Assembly: GCA_049596955.1 (NCBI GenBank)
Contig: JBMYMD010000003.1
Span: 70,244 to 134,243 of the forward strand
Direction: 5' to 3'
Length of the DNA: 64,000 bases
From: UBA3478 sp049596955
GTDB lineage: Bacteria; Bacteroidota; Bacteroidia; Flavobacteriales; Flavobacteriaceae
Each line of letters opens with the position of its first letter. Position 1 is the stretch's first letter. Below the pieces are notes generated by a model. It saw only the letters and a program-made list of their open reading frames with translations. It made no database searches and was not told the origin of the DNA. The position numbers were made by a program, and so were the translations under genes. Positions 26,714 to 35,002 of this stretch are shown piece by piece.

Positions 26714-27259
26714 ATGGACAAGAATACAAATACCGAAATCATATTTTTTGCTAGCGGCTGTTTTTGGTGCACAGAAGCGGTGTTTAAACGCGTGAAAGGA
26801 GTAGAGGAGATAGTACCCGGGTACATTGGAGGTTCAATTAAAAATCCTGCTTACCGCGAAGTATGCACAGGACGAACTGGACATGCAGAATGCATAAAAA
26901 TTGAATACGATCCAAGCTTCATAAAACTTGAAACCCTTTTAGCAGTCAATTTTAGCACACATGACCCTACAACTCTAAATCGTCAAGGCCACGATGTAGG
27001 TACACAATACAGAAGTGGTATTTATTATACTACAGATGAACAAGAGCAAATCATCCAAGAATATGTGGCGTATTTAGAAAATGAAAAGGTTTTCGACAAT
27101 TCAATAGTAACTGAAATCAAACCTGCAGAAACTTTTTATACGGCAGAAACAGAACATCACGATTACTACGATCAAAATTCAGAGCAAGGTTACTGCGAGA
27201 TCGTAATAGCTCCTAAAATTGCGAAATTAAGAGCGTCTTTTGTAGATTACTTAAAATAA
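26714..27259 (+). CDS. msrA: Peptide methionine-S-sulfoxide reductase A
   Basis: Repairs S-isomers of methionine sulfoxide in proteins with thioredoxin as reductant. The 181-residue protein has the active motif GCFWCTE (Cys16 is the catalytic residue, with Cys19), the GYIGG and GRTGHAECIKIEYDP blocks, and the NRQGHDVGTQYRSGIYY signature. The C-terminus holds EHHDYYDQNSEQGYC with a third cysteine as a possible resolving residue. It is divergent from the ABC ATPase gene, 23 bases away. No msrB is seen. Confidence 0.95.
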   Translation: MDKNTNTEIIFFASGCFWCTEAVFKRVKGVEEIVPGYIGGSIKNPAYREVCTGRTGHAECIKIEYDPSFIKLETLLAVNFSTHDPTTLNRQGHDVGTQYRSGIYYTTDEQEQIIQEYVAYLENEKVFDNSIVTEIKPAETFYTAETEHHDYYDQNSEQGYCEIVIAPKIAKLRASFVDYLK

Positions 27260-27295
27260 AACCTTCGACAGAAAACCACAAAACACCTTTCTAAA

Positions 27296-28072
27296 GTGAA
27301 TACAATAAATGATAAGCTCAAATTTTTCAAAAAATTTATTTTCGAAACTTCGGTAATAATAATTGGTATATCTATTTCTTTTTGGCTTAATAACACACAA
27401 GCCAAAGCTGAAAACTCACGAAAAGAAATACAACTATTAAAGGCCATACAACTCAACATTAACGAAATTGAAGTTTATGTACTTAATCGTGAAAAGAAAT
27501 TGACTGCAGAGAATGAACTCATGGATTATTTATCTGATAATTGGAATAATATCAATTACGACTCTGTTACAAAAGTGCTGTTAACAGGAGGGAACACGAA
27601 GTCATTTCACAATTTATTTTTAGATTATAGAGAGTTTCATCCTCCAATTTCTGAAATTACTTCAATCATTGAAGACGGTTCATTAGCCTTGATATCCAAC
27701 AATGAGATTAAGTTGAAAATTATTTCCCTTCTAGACAATCACCTTGAATTTTTAAATCAAAACGTAAGCAGTGAGATCGCATTGCAGCAAGAATTTAGAA
27801 TCGCCTTACTTCAAAGCGATAATCAAGAAATTAAAGCGATATTAAAAACAAGTCAGAATGAACTAAGAGAGCGTTTTTATCAAGAAGATGATTTTACAGA
27901 GAAAACACGCTCAGAACTCCTTGCCATAAATAAATTGAACTCTGGAGAGAATTATTTAAGTCTTAAAATAAGGCAACGCTTTTTTGTGATGTATTATCTC
28001 GGTGCGTTTAAATCTAAATTGAAAGAACTCGAAGAGGAAGTAAATGCAGAATTAGCCTTAAAACATAAATAA
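27296..28072 (+). CDS. DUF6090-like membrane protein, unknown function
   Basis: 258 residues. A single hydrophobic segment (about residues 17-33, FETSVIIIGISISFWLNN) is followed by a charged, mostly helical extracytoplasmic domain rich in Glu, Asn and Lys. This architecture (a short N-terminus, one helix ending in Asn, then a long helical domain) is that of the DUF6090 family, common in Bacteroidota. No catalytic residue stands out. The start is GTG at 27296, with no in-frame ATG before the membrane segment. It lies 36 bases after msrA. Confidence 0.65.
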   Translation: MNTINDKLKFFKKFIFETSVIIIGISISFWLNNTQAKAENSRKEIQLLKAIQLNINEIEVYVLNREKKLTAENELMDYLSDNWNNINYDSVTKVLLTGGNTKSFHNLFLDYREFHPPISEITSIIEDGSLALISNNEIKLKIISLLDNHLEFLNQNVSSEIALQQEFRIALLQSDNQEIKAILKTSQNELRERFYQEDDFTEKTRSELLAINKLNSGENYLSLKIRQRFFVMYYLGAFKSKLKELEEEVNAELALKHK

Positions 28073-28083
28073 ATTATTGTCCA

Positions 28084-28356
28084 ATGTCTAATAAAAACCC
28101 CATTACCTATTTGGTTTTAAGTATTTTACTCGATGCCATTGGTATGCTCTCTTACCTTGTACCTGTTATTGGAGAATTCTCAGATTTTTTATGGGCACCT
28201 CTTTCTGGTTGGATCATGAGCAGAATGTATTCCAATAAGCAAGGTAAGGTGGCAGCAGTAGTTCAGACTATTGAGGAGCTTATTCCTGGATTTGATGTTA
28301 TTCCTACTTTTACAATCATGTGGATTTACACCTTTGTTCTTAAAAAAGACGATTAG
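28084..28356 (+). CDS. Small membrane protein of 90 residues, unknown function
   Basis: Two hydrophobic segments (about 8-28 and 66-84) flank a loop with WAPLSGWIMSRMYSNKQGK and TIEELIPGFDVIPTF. The pattern is conserved-looking, with Pro and Gly turns, but I recognise no named family with certainty. It is 11 bases after the DUF6090-like gene, so they probably share a transcript. It overlaps the convergent lipoprotein gene by 4 bases. Confidence 0.6.
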   Translation: MSNKNPITYLVLSILLDAIGMLSYLVPVIGEFSDFLWAPLSGWIMSRMYSNKQGKVAAVVQTIEELIPGFDVIPTFTIMWIYTFVLKKDD

Positions 28357-28907
28357 CCTTGTATGATAAAATTAACAGTTGCATCAAAAACGATCAATCC
28401 TTCTGCAGAATTAAGGTTTGAGTTTGGTTTTATAGGGTCGTAAACCAATACAACTCGCATATCGACAAATCCGGTAATTGCTGTACTCATTTCCCATTCT
28501 AATCCTAATTTATTTTGATTTTCGTCGGTATCAATTGCCTCTAAAGTGCTTACAAAAGAATTATTCTCGTTTTCTAAAATCAAAAAAACTTGATAATCAT
28601 TAGATTTTAATAGAATTGTATCATTTCTGTCAACTCGTTCTTCTTCATCAAGTACAAAATCATAAGCAAAATTCAATCGAATGGTGTAATCTGAATTATT
28701 TTTTAACTGTATCGTATTTGTTTGCGGATTTAAAGGTCCTTCTAAATCTGGATCTATATAAGACAAAAAAGACTCTTCATTATCTTCTTTGGCTGTAAAA
28801 GTCAATTCTGCAATATTGTACTTTTCAGGTTCCGCATATCCCAAATCGTCCAAATCACTACAACTCACAGTAATTAAGCAACAAACAACTAGAAAACCTA
28901 TTCTCAT
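28353..28907 (-). CDS. Lipoprotein, probable partner of the adjacent TonB-dependent receptor
   Basis: 184 residues. The signal ends in a lipobox (CLITVSC, Cys16), so the protein should be lipid-anchored. The mature part is acidic and beta-rich (LDDLGYAEPEKY, then several Asn/Asp-rich strands) with no enzyme motif. It follows the receptor gene by 2 bases, and receptor plus small lipoprotein is a frequent Bacteroidota pair in which the lipoprotein helps ligand capture at the cell surface. The ligand is unknown. Confidence 0.7.
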   Translation of the reverse strand: MRIGFLVVCCLITVSCSDLDDLGYAEPEKYNIAELTFTAKEDNEESFLSYIDPDLEGPLNPQTNTIQLKNNSDYTIRLNFAYDFVLDEEERVDRNDTILLKSNDYQVFLILENENNSFVSTLEAIDTDENQNKLGLEWEMSTAITGFVDMRVVLVYDPIKPNSNLNSAEGLIVFDATVNFIIQG

Positions 28908-28909
28908 TA

Positions 28910-31318
28910 TTAATATTTATAGATTAAAGAAAATTGAAGATTGCGACCTGGTTCATCTGCAAAATAACGTAGTTGATTTAGGTAATTTCTATACGTTTCA
29001 TTTAGAACATTCAATACTGTAAGGCTTAGTTTAATACTTCTTTTTTGTTTTAAAAATAAACTGTAATCAATTGAGCTGTTGTAATTCACAAATGAAGGTG
29101 GAGCATCATTAAGTTTTAACTCTACAATTTCGTTAGGTCTGATTTCTACCAATAAGTTAGGCGGAGTATTTTTTTGTTCGAAAACGATTTGTTGTTCAAC
29201 ACTAAATTGTAGTTTGTTTTTCTCGCCAATTGTAAAACGAAGACTATTATTAATTTCAGCTGAGGGTATATTGATTTGTGGTTCATTTAATTCGAGGTTT
29301 GTTGCTTTAATTGAACTAAATTTTGAAATAAATGTCCAATTTAACCCTAATGGTTTGATCACTTCTGATGAAAAACCTAGGAATCTTGAGTCAGCTTGTT
29401 CGTAAGTCCATACGGGAAAGGCACCTCTTAGGGTGTATTCGGTATCAGAAGGGTAGAGGTAAATAAAATCTTTAATAGTGTTGTAATATGAATTTAATCT
29501 TAGAGAAAAATGAGGATTATTATAAGATAACCCTAAGTCAAATTTTAGCGCTTTTTCACTTTTAAAACCCAACTGTCCTAATTCTATACGAGCGGCTGTA
29601 TGATGTAGACCATCAGAAAACAATTCAGCTGCATTAGGAGCCCTTTGAAGCGCACTTACTTGAAAGTCTGCCGCTAATTCATTACTCGGTTCAAAAGTCA
29701 ATCCCAAATTATAAGCTTGATTGAGGTAATCCCAATTTGATTTGGTCAACACTTGTGTGCCCAAATCTTCGGTTACGATATCAGGATATTTTTGGTCATA
29801 GCCCAATTGTTCAAACCTTGATTTTCTATAAAATTTTTGAACGTCATATTCAGTATAGTCAATTCGTAGCCCTGAACTTAAGAGAAAATAATCGCTCAAA
29901 TTTTTATTTAAAATGACGTAGTAACCCAACTGCGTTTTTTGATAATCGGGAATAAAACGTCTTACACCGGTTTCAGGATTAGGTTCGTTTTCTTGGTATT
30001 GTAAATTAATTCCAGTTTTAAAAAGACCATTATCCAAGACATTTTGATAACTTATTCTTGTATCATGAGTGTTGAGAATCATATCCATAGCAGGTATCTC
30101 ATTTCTTGGACCTCTTCTTATATCAAATTCTTTTCTTCGATTGTATTGCAAGCTATAGGCTATATCTATCTTAGACTTTTCTGTTAAATTTTTAAAATAG
30201 GAGCCTGAAAAAGTTCCGTGTAAGATATCCTGTTTAGGGGTGTAAATATCATATCTAAAATCTTCGATATATAATGGAGTTCTGGAATTAATACTCCGTT
30301 CTAAATCATCGAGATTACCTATATGTGAAGATCTGAGAATACCAATTTGGTCTAAGAGTAATGAAAAATTTAGTTCCCAGCCCGATGATAATTTATTTTT
30401 GCCATATATCAAATTGACCGATTGACTTTTATTTCCGGTATTGGTGAGATTATAATCTGGAGCAGTTCGATCACCAAAGCGCTGATAATTTAAGGATGAC
30501 TTGAAATAGGAGCCGTTGGTATTCGTCTTTTTTATTTGATGAAAAATATATCCACCACGACCATTGGTATGGTAACCAGTCCCAAATTCCCTTTTTTCAG
30601 AATCAACTGGATAGAATTTTTGATGATCTAATACAATTACACCTCCAATAGCATCTGTACCATAAGCCAGAGCATTTGCCCCTTTCTCAATTTTGATTTC
30701 ATCAAAAGAGCCCATCTGAATGCTTGGAGCATGTTCGTCTCCCCATTCCATATCTTCTTGCCGGGTACCATTAGAAACTGTAATTATTCTACTTCCTCTC
30801 ATACCCTGTATGATTGGCTTTGAAATAGTTGTTCCTGTTTGGAGTGTAGTCACACCACTTAGGTTCTTAAGAGCTTCTCCTAAAGATTTTGAGCGATTAG
30901 ACGAAATCCAATCTTCATCTAATCGTTTTACGAGTTGCTTTTTAGCACGTTCAATATTTGAACCTATTAATTCAACTTCATCAAGTTGTTCAAAATGGTG
31001 TTCTAAAAAAAAGACATCCGATTTTGAACGATTGAGTTTTACTTCGAAGGTTTGTGGATTGCATTCAGGATGATCAATATAAACAGTAAAGCTTGATTTA
31101 CACAAGTCTGGCACAAGCAATCTTCCTGAATTATTCGTCTTTGCCGAGAAGCCTAATTCGTCAATTTTTATCTCGGCGTCAGCTAAGGGCTCTTTGTTGT
31201 CGTGATAGTCTAAAACAATAAGTTCATAGGTTAAATTACATTCTTCTTCAACCTCCTGAGAGTAAGCTATACTGTAACTTAAAAATATGCAGACGAAAAC
31301 TATTCTAAAGCTCTTCAT
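28910..31318 (-). CDS. TonB-dependent receptor, possibly for metal (zinc) uptake
   Basis: 802 residues from the ATG at 31318, with a signal peptide ending at YSIAYSQ. Residues 25-110 form a carboxypeptidase-like N-terminal domain. The plug follows: SLGEALKNLSGVTTLQTGT, IQGMRGSRIITVSNG and GDEHAPSIQMGSFDEIKIEKGANALAYGTDAIGGVI. The rest is a 22-strand-type barrel ending EPGRNLQFSLIYKY. The plug sequence around WGDEHAPSI recalls ZnuD/CirA-like zinc receptors. This is inference supported by a palindrome in its leader; I see no His-rich loops. Transport needs TonB-ExbBD energy. The gene lies 58 bases after serC. Confidence 0.85.
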   Translation of the reverse strand: MKSFRIVFVCIFLSYSIAYSQEVEEECNLTYELIVLDYHDNKEPLADAEIKIDELGFSAKTNNSGRLLVPDLCKSSFTVYIDHPECNPQTFEVKLNRSKSDVFFLEHHFEQLDEVELIGSNIERAKKQLVKRLDEDWISSNRSKSLGEALKNLSGVTTLQTGTTISKPIIQGMRGSRIITVSNGTRQEDMEWGDEHAPSIQMGSFDEIKIEKGANALAYGTDAIGGVIVLDHQKFYPVDSEKREFGTGYHTNGRGGYIFHQIKKTNTNGSYFKSSLNYQRFGDRTAPDYNLTNTGNKSQSVNLIYGKNKLSSGWELNFSLLLDQIGILRSSHIGNLDDLERSINSRTPLYIEDFRYDIYTPKQDILHGTFSGSYFKNLTEKSKIDIAYSLQYNRRKEFDIRRGPRNEIPAMDMILNTHDTRISYQNVLDNGLFKTGINLQYQENEPNPETGVRRFIPDYQKTQLGYYVILNKNLSDYFLLSSGLRIDYTEYDVQKFYRKSRFEQLGYDQKYPDIVTEDLGTQVLTKSNWDYLNQAYNLGLTFEPSNELAADFQVSALQRAPNAAELFSDGLHHTAARIELGQLGFKSEKALKFDLGLSYNNPHFSLRLNSYYNTIKDFIYLYPSDTEYTLRGAFPVWTYEQADSRFLGFSSEVIKPLGLNWTFISKFSSIKATNLELNEPQINIPSAEINNSLRFTIGEKNKLQFSVEQQIVFEQKNTPPNLLVEIRPNEIVELKLNDAPPSFVNYNSSIDYSLFLKQKRSIKLSLTVLNVLNETYRNYLNQLRYFADEPGRNLQFSLIYKY

Positions 31319-31327
31319 TTTACTTAA

Positions 31328-31342
31328 TGCAACTTTGTTGCA
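31328..31342 (-). promoter_or_regulatory. Perfect palindromic operator candidate before the TonB receptor gene
   Basis: TGCAAC at 31328-31333, three bases, then GTTGCA at 31337-31342, a perfect 6-6 inverted repeat with a 3-base centre. It ends 9 bases from the receptor start codon, where a bound repressor would block initiation or translation. The size suits a dimeric regulator such as Fur or Zur, but no named motif can be assigned without comparison. Confidence 0.55.
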
Positions 31343-31376
31343 GTTAAAATTAAGCATATTAATTTATAAAACATCT

Positions 31377-32456
31377 TCAATTGACATGTTCACGCTCAAA
31401 TGCGCTTAAAATTTCAACTAAATATTCGACACTATTTAAAGTTAATGCATTGTACAAGGAAGCACGAAAACCGCCTAGTGACCTATGGCCCTTAATACCA
31501 TGAATGCCCTTTCTTGCAGAAAATTCTAAAAAATCAGTACTTAAATCTGGATGGATTAAATCAAATGTTATGTTCATACTCGACCTTGAACCAACATCAA
31601 TCTTAGGCGTAAATAAAGAGTTTCGTTCTAATTCTTCATAAACCAGAAAAGACTTTTGCCTATTGTAAGAATCAAAATAGAACAAACCACCCTGGTCTTT
31701 AAGCCAAGTCAAGTTTAACATGGCCACGTATATTGAAAAAACCGGTGGTGTGTTTAACAATCCACTTTTTTCAATATGATTTTGATAATTAAACATGGTA
31801 GGTATAGTTCTAGATTTGACCAGTTCATCTAAAAATGTCTTTCGAATTACCACCAGAGTCATTCCGGCGGGACCAATATTCTTCTGAGCCCCAGCATATA
31901 TTAAATCAAATAAATTGAAATCAATTTGCTTTGAAAATATATCGGAACTCATATCGCAAACAAGAGGACAATCTGTCTTTAGAACATCTTCAAATTGAGT
32001 TCCATAAATGGTATTGTTAGAAGTGTAATGAACATAATCATAATCTTTTGAACTAAATTGGGAAAGATCCGGAAGTTTTAAATATCCTTCTGAAGAGGAG
32101 TTTTTAAGAACCTCTACCTGTCCAAAATTGCGTGCCTCAACTATTGCTTTGGCACTCCAGACACCAGTGTCTATATAGAGCGCTTTTTGTTTTAAAAAAT
32201 TCATTGGAACCAAAGCAAATTGCGAGGATGCTCCACCTTGTAGAAAAAGAACTTCGTGCGTTACATCCGACAATTCCATCAATTCTAAAACTATTTTTTT
32301 AGTTCGATCGAAAATGGATTGAAACGTATTAGAACGATGCGAAATTTCTAAAACCGAAAGACCTGAGTTGTCTAAGTTTAAAACACCTTCAGAGGCCTTT
32401 TTAAAAACCTCTTGTGGCAATATACATGGACCCGCACCAAAGTTGTGTATTTTCAT
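31377..32456 (-). CDS. serC: Phosphoserine aminotransferase
   Basis: Converts 3-phosphohydroxypyruvate and glutamate to O-phosphoserine, the second step of serine synthesis and also used in pyridoxine synthesis. The 359-residue PLP protein starts HNFGAGPCILP, has HRSNTF near residue 40, and GAQKNIGPAG holding the Schiff-base lysine. The C-terminus IKGHRSLGGFRASLYNA is diagnostic. It is placed directly after the acyl-CoA reductase gene with no gap. Its product is the likely substrate of CapA. No serA or serB lies in the window. Confidence 0.95.
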   Translation of the reverse strand: MKIHNFGAGPCILPQEVFKKASEGVLNLDNSGLSVLEISHRSNTFQSIFDRTKKIVLELMELSDVTHEVLFLQGGASSQFALVPMNFLKQKALYIDTGVWSAKAIVEARNFGQVEVLKNSSSEGYLKLPDLSQFSSKDYDYVHYTSNNTIYGTQFEDVLKTDCPLVCDMSSDIFSKQIDFNLFDLIYAGAQKNIGPAGMTLVVIRKTFLDELVKSRTIPTMFNYQNHIEKSGLLNTPPVFSIYVAMLNLTWLKDQGGLFYFDSYNRQKSFLVYEELERNSLFTPKIDVGSRSSMNITFDLIHPDLSTDFLEFSARKGIHGIKGHRSLGGFRASLYNALTLNSVEYLVEILSAFEREHVN

Positions 32457-33482
32457 TTATTGTAATTGAGTTAGAAATTCAATAGTATCGATTTGATCTG
32501 CATATTGGTCTAATCTAGGAGACTGTGTTTCACCTAAAGATATACTATTTTCAAACGACACATCTGAAGAGATCAATTGTAATTCCTTGTGTTGTTCTAT
32601 CTCCTCAATACAGATATTTAAGTCCTGGTAATATTCATAATACAAACATCCCATTGGTGAGAAAACTGCTTCATTTTCAATTAATAAAAGATGACCAAAG
32701 TCTATGAATTGGGTCTTATTAAGTAAGTGTATTGAGCGTTGATAATCAAGATTATTACAAAATTTATGATGATGCAACAATCGATTATAATCCTCAAAGG
32801 CGACTCTCAACCGTTCAAAATCAAAATTTTGAGGCAGGTAAATTTTTGTAATACTCCTGCAACCTAAACCAAAGTAATTAAAGACATCCTCTGCCAATAA
32901 TGAAAGCTCCTGATCACTCACAGATGAACTTAAAATACTTATAGAGGTTTTGTTTGGTCTTATAATTTTTGGATAATTTTTAAAATAAAACTCAAAATAC
33001 CTTGAAGTATTGGCACTTCCAGTGGCAATTACAGCGTCAAATTCCTTAACCGGCTCATGTACCAAAGTGTAATTACGACTAAAAGTCGAATCTAGATGTT
33101 CAAGTTTTTTCAACAAAAAGAGGAATAGCTTTTGATCTTTGCTAGATAATTTGAGCAGCACATGATGTCCTGATAAAACAACTGAGATAAAATCGTGAAA
33201 GCCAACAAGTGGAATATTACCAGCACAAATAAGTAATATTTTTTTGGAAACTTTATTCTCATCAAACTTGTAGGAATTTAACCATTGACGCACAACTGAT
33301 TGGCGTAAATTAATAGACCAATAATTTAAAGCTCTTCTAATTTCAGATGCTATAAACCATGGGTTCTCAGCGTTTACACTTGAAATAAGTAAATCAAATT
33401 CATCGGAAGATGTAGAGAGCAATGCTTCAATTTCTTGAGCTAAATGATCGAATAATGTAATATTTAAGTCCTGAGCTGACAT
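32457..33482 (-). CDS. LuxC-like acyl-CoA reductase family protein
   Basis: 341 residues, related to LuxC and other NAD(P)H-dependent acyl-CoA reductases that make aldehydes. Visible landmarks are LLICAGNIPLVGFHDFISVVL, a nucleotide-binding strand with ATGSANTSRYFE near residue 153, and the catalytic Cys208 in GLGCRS. It is shorter than classical LuxC (about 480 residues). In this lineage the gene often precedes serC, and here it abuts serC with no spacer, so they form one operon. The real substrate is unknown. The start is ATG at 33482, divergent from the ferredoxin gene. Confidence 0.85.
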   Translation of the reverse strand: MSAQDLNITLFDHLAQEIEALLSTSSDEFDLLISSVNAENPWFIASEIRRALNYWSINLRQSVVRQWLNSYKFDENKVSKKILLICAGNIPLVGFHDFISVVLSGHHVLLKLSSKDQKLFLFLLKKLEHLDSTFSRNYTLVHEPVKEFDAVIATGSANTSRYFEFYFKNYPKIIRPNKTSISILSSSVSDQELSLLAEDVFNYFGLGCRSITKIYLPQNFDFERLRVAFEDYNRLLHHHKFCNNLDYQRSIHLLNKTQFIDFGHLLLIENEAVFSPMGCLYYEYYQDLNICIEEIEQHKELQLISSDVSFENSISLGETQSPRLDQYADQIDTIEFLTQLQ

Positions 33483-33489
33483 GATAAAA

Positions 33490-33520
33490 TTTGTTATCTA
33501 GGCCTTCTGTTTTATTTTTG
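33490..33520 (+). promoter_or_regulatory. Strong Bacteroidota promoter for the ferredoxin gene
   Basis: TTTG at 33490-33493, exactly 19 bases, then TATTTTTG at 33513-33520. This is a near-perfect match to the Bacteroidota consensus TTTG-N19-TAnnTTTG. Transcription should begin a few bases downstream, leaving an extremely short leader before the ATG at 33536. Confidence 0.75.
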
Positions 33521-33522
33521 CA

Positions 33523-33530
33523 CAAAAATA
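33523..33530 (-). promoter_or_regulatory. Back-to-back -7 element for the LuxC-like gene
   Basis: On the minus strand this also reads TATTTTTG. Together with the plus-strand element 2 bases away it forms an inverted repeat, TATTTTTG-CA-CAAAAATA. It lies 40 bases from the LuxC-like start. A -33 partner is not clear, so it may alternatively be a regulator site. Confidence 0.45.
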
Positions 33531-33535
33531 CGCTA

Positions 33536-33886
33536 ATGGCCATTATAATCACCGACGAATGTATTAATTGTGGAGCTTGTGAACCAGAGTGCCCAAATAC
33601 GGCAATTTACGAGGGAGCTGACCAATGGAGGTATTCTGATGGCACCAGTTTAAAAGGAGTCGTCGAAACAGCAGAAGGTTCATTCATTGCCGACGAAGCT
33701 CAAATGCCTGTTTCTGATGAATTCTACTATATAGTTCCAAGTAAATGTACAGAGTGCAAAGGGTTTCATGAAGAGCCACAATGTGCCGCCGTATGTCCCG
33801 TAGATTGTTGCGTTCCCGACGAAAATGTAGTCGAAACAGAAGCTGAACTTTTAGAAAAGCAATCATTTTTGCATCAAAATAGTTAA
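33536..33886 (+). CDS. fdx: 2[4Fe-4S] ferredoxin, Allochromatium (Alvin) type
   Basis: 116 residues from the ATG at 33536. Cysteines 9, 12, 15 and 19 make the first CxxCxxCxxxCP cluster. The second is unusual but family-typical: Cys71, Cys74, Cys83 and Cys87, where eight residues separate the second and third cysteines. The long C-terminal acidic tail is also family-like. It carries low-potential electrons; the partner enzyme is unknown. An upstream ATG at 33491 lies inside the promoter and is rejected as the start. The ychF gene follows after 18 bases. Confidence 0.9.
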   Translation: MAIIITDECINCGACEPECPNTAIYEGADQWRYSDGTSLKGVVETAEGSFIADEAQMPVSDEFYYIVPSKCTECKGFHEEPQCAAVCPVDCCVPDENVVETEAELLEKQSFLHQNS

Positions 33887-33904
33887 CCAAACCACTCCTA
33901 ATAA

Positions 33905-34999
33905 ATGAAAGCAGGTATAGTAGGTTTACCCAATGTCGGAAAATCAACCCTTTTCAATTGTTTATCAAACGCAAAAGCACAGAGTGCAAATTTTCCGTTT
34001 TGTACCATAGAACCTAATATAGGTGTTGTAAATGTGCCGGATCCTCGATTGGAAAAACTTCAAGAATTGGTGGATCCAGAAAAAGTTATTCCGGCTACAG
34101 TAGAAATCGTTGATATTGCGGGTCTTGTAAAAGGAGCAAGTAAAGGAGAGGGGTTAGGAAATCAATTCCTAGCCAACATCAGAGAAACCGACGCAATACT
34201 CCATGTTTTGAGATGCTTTAACGACGATAATATAGTGCATGTCGATGGCTCTGTAGATCCTATTCGAGATAAAGAAACCATTGATGTAGAGCTTCAATTA
34301 AAGGATTTAGAGGCTGTTGAAAAACGATTAGATAAAGTAAAGAGAGCTGCCAAAACTGGAAATAAAGAAGCACAAAAAGAAGAAGAGATTCTGGTGCGTC
34401 TCAAAAGCAACCTAGAAGCTGGTGTATCCGTACGGGCTGTAGATTTGCAAAAAGAAGATTATGTGGATTACGTCAAACCATTACAACTCATAACAGATAA
34501 ACCCGTTTTATACGTCTGTAATGTCGATGAAAAAAGTGCATTAGACGGCAATGAATACGTATCTAAAGTGAGAGAGATGGTACAACATGAAAATGCCGAA
34601 GTGTTATACTTAGCAATAGGTACCGAAGCAGATATCAATGAACTAGATGATTACGACGAACGACAACTCTTTTTAGAAGATATAGGACTTGATGAACCCG
34701 GTTCTGCAAAATTGATAAGATCCGCATATGCGCTGTTAAATCTTGAAACTTATTTTACAGCAGGTCCCAAGGAAGTTCGTGCTTGGACTATTAAAAAAGG
34801 TGTTTCAGCACCACAAGCCGCTGGAGTAATACACACGGATTTCGAAAAAGGCTTTATTCGTGCCGAAGTCATTTCTTATGAAGATTACACTTCTTATGGT
34901 TCTGAATCAAAAGTCAAAGAAGCTGGTAAAATTCGTGTTGAAGGAAAGGACTATATCGTCAGTGATGGCGATGTCATGCATTTTAGATTTAATGTATAG
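33905..34999 (+). CDS. ychF: Redox-regulated ATPase YchF (Obg family)
   Basis: 364 residues. The G1 loop is GLPNVGKST (residues 7-15), G3 is DIAGLVKGASKGEGLGNQFL and the NVDE block replaces the GTP-selective NKxD motif, which explains the ATP preference of the family. The C-terminal TGS-like domain ends in YIVSDGDVMHFRFNV, which is diagnostic. YchF associates with ribosomes and oxidative stress responses. The end lies 3 bases before the convergent PQQ dehydrogenase end. Confidence 0.97.
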   Translation: MKAGIVGLPNVGKSTLFNCLSNAKAQSANFPFCTIEPNIGVVNVPDPRLEKLQELVDPEKVIPATVEIVDIAGLVKGASKGEGLGNQFLANIRETDAILHVLRCFNDDNIVHVDGSVDPIRDKETIDVELQLKDLEAVEKRLDKVKRAAKTGNKEAQKEEEILVRLKSNLEAGVSVRAVDLQKEDYVDYVKPLQLITDKPVLYVCNVDEKSALDGNEYVSKVREMVQHENAEVLYLAIGTEADINELDDYDERQLFLEDIGLDEPGSAKLIRSAYALLNLETYFTAGPKEVRAWTIKKGVSAPQAAGVIHTDFEKGFIRAEVISYEDYTSYGSESKVKEAGKIRVEGKDYIVSDGDVMHFRFNV

Positions 35000-35002
35000 C
35001 CT

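Noticed and set aside
30720..31073. 117-codon frame opposite the TonB receptor
   Set aside because: Antisense of the plug region; composition typical of shadow frames.
33491..33535. N-terminal extension of the ferredoxin
   Set aside because: Lies inside the promoter element; the family begins near MAIIITDEC.
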